Part shown: piece after piece, positions 59,780 to 64,000 of the stretch
Position numbering within the stretch: position 1 is the stretch's first letter
Layout: each line of letters begins with the position of its first letter
From: Vibrio sp. YMD68
GTDB lineage: Bacteria > Pseudomonadota > Gammaproteobacteria > Enterobacterales > Vibrionaceae
Assembly (NCBI RefSeq): GCF_029958905.1
Contig: NZ_CP124614.1
Span: 3,224,001-3,288,000 of the forward strand
DNA: 64,000 nt
Direction: 5' to 3'
Translations under genes and position numbers: made by a program
Notes under the pieces: model-generated
Databases searched by the model: none
The model's input: the letters and a program-made list of their open reading frames with translations, nothing else
Told to the model about the DNA's origin: nothing

Positions 59780-60061
59780 TTAACGAGCCAAATACGCTTT
59801 TAATTCTTCAGCAGAAATGCCTTGCTCGGCAAGCTGTTTTGCCAAGGTCTCTACCTGCTCGCCTTTTCTTGATTCTATAACCTGTTGGAATTGAAAAACG
59901 ATATCTTTTAGTACATCGATAGGAACCTGCTTAGCCGCACTACGAATACGCTCACCACTTTGGTTTCCCATCTCGTTAAGAATCTTACCAAACATGATTT
60001 TTTCTGGTGCTTCTTCTAGCTGCTCTAGAACTCGCGCCATCTCGTAAGTTGTCATCGACAT
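59780..60061 (-). CDS. small helical protein, H-NS N-terminal-like, unknown function
   Basis: 93 residues, predicted entirely helical. I do not recognise a named family with certainty. The stretch VLKDIVFQFQQVIESRKGEQ and the end LAEQGISAEELKAYL follow the pattern of the H-NS oligomerisation region and linker (…VVxERREEE…GISxEEL), but there is no TWTGQGR-type DNA-binding domain. A protein of this kind could act alone or bind H-NS-family partners; that is inference. The ATG at 60061 (or 60055) has no strong ribosome binding site. Confidence 0.7.
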   Translation of the reverse strand: MSMTTYEMARVLEQLEEAPEKIMFGKILNEMGNQSGERIRSAAKQVPIDVLKDIVFQFQQVIESRKGEQVETLAKQLAEQGISAEELKAYLAR

Positions 60062-60144
60062 TATTATTGGTTATCCAGTGCGTATTAGGAATTAATCGTA
60101 AGAGGTTAAATATACACCTGTTTTGACACGAATAACACATCATA

Positions 60145-61353
60145 TTAACTCTGTTCAGCTGACAACCGTACCTCATGCCATTTATGTCCTACCTTGGTAC
60201 ATAGCACGATTAAACTTGGTGCAGTAAGCCAAAGAAGTAAGGTGATTAGCATTTCTGGTTCAAGTGATAACCTCTGCATAATACCGACTACGAGGCCAGC
60301 TCCGCTCATTTGAAATAGTCCTAATAAAGCCGCAGCTGTTCCGGCTTTATCACCAAACGGCGCTAACGCTTTACCCGCTGCTGCGCCTAGTACCCACGCG
60401 AAGCCGGCGGATGAAACAAAGATAGGTAACATGAAAGCAAATGGCGTTTGCTGACTTTGCATTGCTAGCATCATGACACCGGCAGTGTTGAGCATCACAA
60501 CACCAATGACGATCGTCATTCTCGTGCCTAGTTTTTCCATACACTTCGGCGCTGTCATGCACGCAATAATGTTAACGACAGCATTCACTCCAAACCAAAA
60601 AGTAAACTCATCCATCGATAAGCCATACCTTTCCATCAGCACACCAGGAGCAGAAGTGACATAAGCAAGTATCACTGCCATCGCGAGCATACAAAGTGAG
60701 GCATGAAAAACGAACATTGGGTTTTTCAGCACTTGAGCATATCGGCTCGGTTTGAATACCGCTTCTGTGGCTTTTCTTGGGTTTGTCTCTTTTTGATATA
60801 AAAAGAGAGCTACTCCAACCACTAACGCAAAGATAGCCATGAAAGAGAAATTGGATCGCCAACCAAACTGCTGTGTTAGCCAGCTACCAAAAATTGGGGC
60901 AAGAGCAGGAATAAAACAGATCGCACCGTTTAGGTAGCTGATCATTCTCCCACTTTTTTCTGCCCCAAACAGATCGCGAACAGTTGCAAAAGCAGCTACT
61001 GCGGTCGCACATGCGCCCAAGCCTTGTAGTAGCCTTGCTAGTAGCATCCACTCAATGGTTTGTGCGGCCCACGCCAAGCAAGCACTCAAACCGTAGATAC
61101 TGACACCGACTAATGCAACTGTTCGACGCCCGTGTTTATCTGCTAAGGGGCCAGCAAAGAGTTGCCCCACTCCCATAGCAAACAAAAACCATGTGATTGT
61201 GTCCTGAATTCGAGTCGGTTCCACGTGAAACGTTTCCGCCATAAGAGGAAATGCTGGAAGATAGATATCGATCCCCAATGGGCTAAACAGCACTAGCATT
61301 GTAAGTAGTACCATTTGTAATCTTTTAGGCGTATCGAGTTGCGACGTATTCAC
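60145..61353 (-). CDS. Bcr/CflA-family multidrug efflux MFS transporter
   Basis: Twelve-helix major facilitator. The N-terminal helix has the Bcr/CflA sequence FSPLGIDIYLPAFPLMAE and the loop motif GPLADKHGRRTVALVG (motif A, about 70-85), with motif C-like glycines in helix 5 (LNGAICFIPALAPIFGSWL). I use the GTG at 61353 (VNTSQLDTPKRLQ, giving 402 residues); an ATG at 61398 would add 15 residues. It is divergent from the LysR gene 105 bp away, which probably controls it. Confidence 0.85.
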   Translation of the reverse strand: MNTSQLDTPKRLQMVLLTMLVLFSPLGIDIYLPAFPLMAETFHVEPTRIQDTITWFLFAMGVGQLFAGPLADKHGRRTVALVGVSIYGLSACLAWAAQTIEWMLLARLLQGLGACATAVAAFATVRDLFGAEKSGRMISYLNGAICFIPALAPIFGSWLTQQFGWRSNFSFMAIFALVVGVALFLYQKETNPRKATEAVFKPSRYAQVLKNPMFVFHASLCMLAMAVILAYVTSAPGVLMERYGLSMDEFTFWFGVNAVVNIIACMTAPKCMEKLGTRMTIVIGVVMLNTAGVMMLAMQSQQTPFAFMLPIFVSSAGFAWVLGAAAGKALAPFGDKAGTAAALLGLFQMSGAGLVVGIMQRLSLEPEMLITLLLWLTAPSLIVLCTKVGHKWHEVRLSAEQS

Positions 61354-61354
61354 T

Positions 61355-61426
61355 GTATATACCGACCATATTATTGAATTGGCGAGAGTGTATCGCATTC
61401 ATGTTATTCGTCTTAATGGTATATAC
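61355..61426. promoter_or_regulatory. paired GTATATAC palindromes between the MFS and LysR genes
   Basis: The 8-bp palindrome GTATATAC occurs at 61355-61362 and 61419-61426, 64 bp apart (about six helical turns). Both lie in the divergent promoter region, so they are candidate binding sites for the LysR protein encoded to the right. Confidence 0.45.
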
Positions 61427-61458
61427 TCATACCTAATATTCTTATATGGAAAATCACA

Positions 61459-62400
61459 TTGTCGATTGAAGCCTTAGCCCGTATAGATCTAAACCTATTG
61501 GTTTGCCTAAATATCTTAATTGAAGAGCGCAGCGTCACTCGGGCAGCACAAAGATTGTGTCTCAGTCAGTCTGCGGTCAGTAAATCACTCGCCAAGCTTC
61601 GTGAGCAATTCGAGGACCCTTTGTTTGTTCGAACCTCACACGGATTAAGACCGACAGCAAAAAGCCAACACTTAAAGCCACGCTTGGAAAACCTCATCCA
61701 TCAACTCGAAAGCATCACACAACCTCTCGATTTCTGTCCGAACACCAGTGAATATCGATTTCATATAGCTGCAGTGGAAAGTGTCTATCCGTTAATTTTA
61801 CCTCACTTCATGCCTATTGTTTTTCAACAAGGGCCGAATCTCAATATCTCGACACACTCTTGGGACGATCAGACATTTAAACGACTTCAATTGGGGGAGT
61901 TGGATATTGGCATTACCGGTAAAGATATCGACATTAATGATGCGAAGCTGACGATGCTACCGCCTAGCGACATTGCCGAGCTAGAAATCTATCAAGACGT
62001 TCAAATGTGTGTGGTACGTAAAGATCACCCCGTATTGACTACCCCATGGGGTTTGGATAGCTATCTAGACATGCGTCACGTTCAGGTTCGCTGCGATGGC
62101 AATGATCGATGGCTGCTTGATTATCGCCTTGCTGATCTTGGACGAGAGCGAGATATCGCCATCACCGTTCCTGACTTTAATAGTGCTGCGAGTTTATGTA
62201 CTTATACTGATTTTATCTTTACAGCACCCAGCCACTTTACTTCTCTCATTGCAAAACAACTTGATCTCGTTGAACTGCCTCTGCCTCTTGAGTTTCCCGC
62301 AATGGCCTATACTCTTTTTTGGCATAAAGACAGAGAAAATGACCCCGCATTAATGTGGTTAACGAATATCATCAAAGAAAAAACTCGTTTACTTAGATAA
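61459..62400 (+). CDS. LysR-family transcriptional regulator
   Basis: 313 residues. Winged helix-turn-helix at about residues 5-65 (ARIDLNLLVCLNILIEERSV, then LSQSAVSKSLAKLREQF); this opening is like the LeuO/NodD-type subgroup. The start is a TTG at 61459 with TGGA eight bases upstream; no ATG is in frame nearby. Divergent from a Bcr/CflA efflux gene, a common regulator-target pair, with paired palindromes between them. Ligand unknown. Confidence 0.86.
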   Translation: MSIEALARIDLNLLVCLNILIEERSVTRAAQRLCLSQSAVSKSLAKLREQFEDPLFVRTSHGLRPTAKSQHLKPRLENLIHQLESITQPLDFCPNTSEYRFHIAAVESVYPLILPHFMPIVFQQGPNLNISTHSWDDQTFKRLQLGELDIGITGKDIDINDAKLTMLPPSDIAELEIYQDVQMCVVRKDHPVLTTPWGLDSYLDMRHVQVRCDGNDRWLLDYRLADLGRERDIAITVPDFNSAASLCTYTDFIFTAPSHFTSLIAKQLDLVELPLPLEFPAMAYTLFWHKDRENDPALMWLTNIIKEKTRLLR

Positions 62401-62588
62401 ATTGCACACTGAGAACGATTGCAGCTTTTGTCTAAAAAGAGTAGCTTATTTGTCTTTATTACCTGTTGCTGCAACTGTCAAAGAATCGCGGCAACAATCT
62501 AAAAATTGGCGTAACAAGCGAGAAAAGTAAATAACCACCTAAAAGCCGTACAAGCTTATGCCGCACAAACTAATAAGGAACATTTTTG

Positions 62589-64000
62589 ATGCATCAATCA
62601 ACTTCTGAGCGTGTTCAAGCACTAAGAAACTGGCTCTCCGAACACAACTATGACGCCATCATCATTCCCCATGAGGATGAGTTCCTTGGTGAATACATCC
62701 CAGCTCATAATGAACGCTTGCATTGGCTTACAGGATTTACCGGTTCCGCGGGTTGTGCTGTCATCACCCCAACTAAAGCCGCTATTTTTATTGATGGTCG
62801 CTACACGGTTCAAGTGCGCAGCGAAGTGCCTGAGAGCATCTTTGAATTCCGCCACCTTATCGAAGAGCCTGCGTTAGATTGGATCAGCCAAAACCTCGAT
62901 GCCCAAAGTCACGTAGCGTTCGACCCACGAATGCATACAAGTGCTTGGTTGAATGCGGCTCAAGATAAACTGGCCAGCCATTACACGTTATCTGCTATTT
63001 CAACCAACCCGATAGACGATTTATGGCATGACCGTCCTACCGCGATTTGTTCAGTAGCGAGACTAATGTCACTGTCATTTGTTGGACAAACAAGCGAAGA
63101 CAAACGAAAGGCAATGGCAGATAAAATTACAGCGATGGGAGCCGATTGTGCGGTCATTACCGCTTTGGATTCGATTGGTTGGTTACTTAACATTCGTGGT
63201 TTAGACGTATCGCGTTTGCCTGTCCTCCTTTCTCATGTGATTTTGCATTCTGATTCTAGTCTCGATTTTTTCTTTGACGAAACTCGACTTCCAGATGAAT
63301 TTTCTTCTCATGTTGGCGATAATGTTAACGTGAGAAAACCAAGTGAACTTGCCGATGTTTTAGGCTCAATGACGAGTAAGAAGGTCCTCATTGACCCAGC
63401 AACCAGCAACGCTTGGTTCACTCTTCAGTTGCAAAACTCAGGCGCTCATATTATCTCTGCGTCGGACCCTTGTTTGCTGCCTAAAGCGCAAAAGAACAGC
63501 GTCGAGATTGCTGGTATGAAAGCGAGCCACATTCGAGATGGTGTGGCTATGGTGAACTTTCTCTGCTGGCTAGATAAACAAGTAGAGCAAAACAACCTAC
63601 TAAACGAAGCGGAACTCTCCGACAAGTTACAGCGCTTTAGAGAACAAGACCCAACGTTAGCGGATCTAAGTTTTGATACCATATCTGCCGCGGGTGGTAA
63701 CGCAGCCATGTGTCACTACAACCATGAGAACCAAGCCCAACCTGCAAACCTCACCATGGATTCACTGTATCTTGTTGACTCAGGTGGTCAGTATCCCGAT
63801 GGCACGACAGATATCACCCGTACCGTAGCTATCGGACAGCCTTCCGCAGAAATGATTAAGCAATTTACGCTGGTACTTAAAGGGCATATTGCCATTGCTA
63901 GAGCGCGCTTTCCCGTAGGGACTTGTGGTTACCAACTGGATACACTAGCCCGACAGCATTTATGGGCTGAGGGTTACGACTATGACCACGGGACGGGGCA
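62589..64000 (+). CDS. aminopeptidase P family protein (M24B), 3' end off the window
   Basis: Xaa-Pro aminopeptidase removing the residue before a penultimate proline. 470 residues are visible of an expected 590-600, open to the right edge. The long form has two N-terminal creatinase-like domains (about 1-135 and 160-310) before the pita-bread catalytic domain. Metal ligands D397 and D408 are in VDSGGQYPDGTTDITRT, spaced 11 as in E. coli PepP; the DHGTGH motif is cut by the window edge. The ATG at 62589 follows AAGGAACATT. The LysR gene ends 188 bp upstream on the same strand. Confidence 0.92.
   Translation, partial: MHQSTSERVQALRNWLSEHNYDAIIIPHEDEFLGEYIPAHNERLHWLTGFTGSAGCAVITPTKAAIFIDGRYTVQVRSEVPESIFEFRHLIEEPALDWISQNLDAQSHVAFDPRMHTSAWLNAAQDKLASHYTLSAISTNPIDDLWHDRPTAICSVARLMSLSFVGQTSEDKRKAMADKITAMGADCAVITALDSIGWLLNIRGLDVSRLPVLLSHVILHSDSSLDFFFDETRLPDEFSSHVGDNVNVRKPSELADVLGSMTSKKVLIDPATSNAWFTLQLQNSGAHIISASDPCLLPKAQKNSVEIAGMKASHIRDGVAMVNFLCWLDKQVEQNNLLNEAELSDKLQRFREQDPTLADLSFDTISAAGGNAAMCHYNHENQAQPANLTMDSLYLVDSGGQYPDGTTDITRTVAIGQPSAEMIKQFTLVLKGHIAIARARFPVGTCGYQLDTLARQHLWAEGYDYDHGTG

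Overview
The window looks like a stretch of the large chromosome of a Vibrio species (Gammaproteobacteria, Vibrionaceae). Evidence: housekeeping content (prlC, gor, rep, polA, hemB, hemN, ubiE-ubiJ-ubiB, tatABC, ilvC), the gene run vexR-vexA-vexB-ubiK-ilvC-ilvY that I recall from V. cholerae, a long (about 225 nt) RyhB, a Spot 42 gene between engB and polA, a CsrB-type RNA, and moderate GC. I see no integron, prophage, CRISPR array or transposase. Species cannot be named from what is visible.

Layout. 0-5 kb: oligopeptidase A, rRNA methyltransferase RlmJ, glutathione reductase. 4.7-8.1 kb: a minus-strand rimK-type operon (ATP-grasp glutamate ligase, aspartoacylase-like amidohydrolase, retropepsin-like protease, MscS channel), divergent from an HdfR-like LysR regulator. 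9-13 kb: ZntB-like transporter, a response regulator, a membrane coiled-coil protein and a SPOR protein. 13-18.6 kb: a peptide-type ABC importer operon. 18.6-20.2 kb: a gene-poor stretch, then a minus-strand tRNA cluster Arg-His-(psi-Pro)-Pro-His-Pro whose tail carries tandem repeats built from the tRNA-Pro 3' end and terminator. 20.4-31 kb: cytochrome c5, Rep helicase, VexR-VexAB efflux, UbiK, IlvC/IlvY. 31-42 kb: hemN, a DUF2489-yihI-methyltransferase operon, then regulatory RNAs (CsrB, Spot 42 with a possible companion, RyhB) interleaved with cytochrome c4, engB, polA and hemB. 42-49 kb: tatD, and the rmuC-ubiE-ubiJ-ubiB-tatABC run. 49-64 kb: EamA exporters, HDOD protein, PAS-GGDEF-EAL protein, a BaiN/YhiN-like flavoprotein, uspB-ftnA-uspA, rsmJ, asnC, a small H-NS-like helical protein, a Bcr/CflA efflux pump, a LysR regulator, and an aminopeptidase P running off the right edge.

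How it fits together. The most notable features are regulatory. Three global small RNAs lie within about 6.2 kb: CsrB (carbon/quorum control through CsrA), Spot 42 (CRP-linked catabolite control) and RyhB (Fur-linked iron sparing). They sit beside haem and cytochrome genes, and ferritin lies 15 kb further on. Three genes (the MscS channel, the response regulator, the PAS-GGDEF-EAL protein) are each broken by an apparent single-base indel in a short homopolymer. All three are otherwise intact in two adjoining frames, so sequencing error, phase variation or recent decay must be told apart before they are called dead.

No clear-cut new defence or mobile system is visible. The best candidates for something under-described are the rimK-aspartoacylase-retropepsin-MscS operon, the tRNA-tail repeat array, the DnaA-box/GATC cluster between polA and ryhB, and the orphan hairpins around Spot 42.
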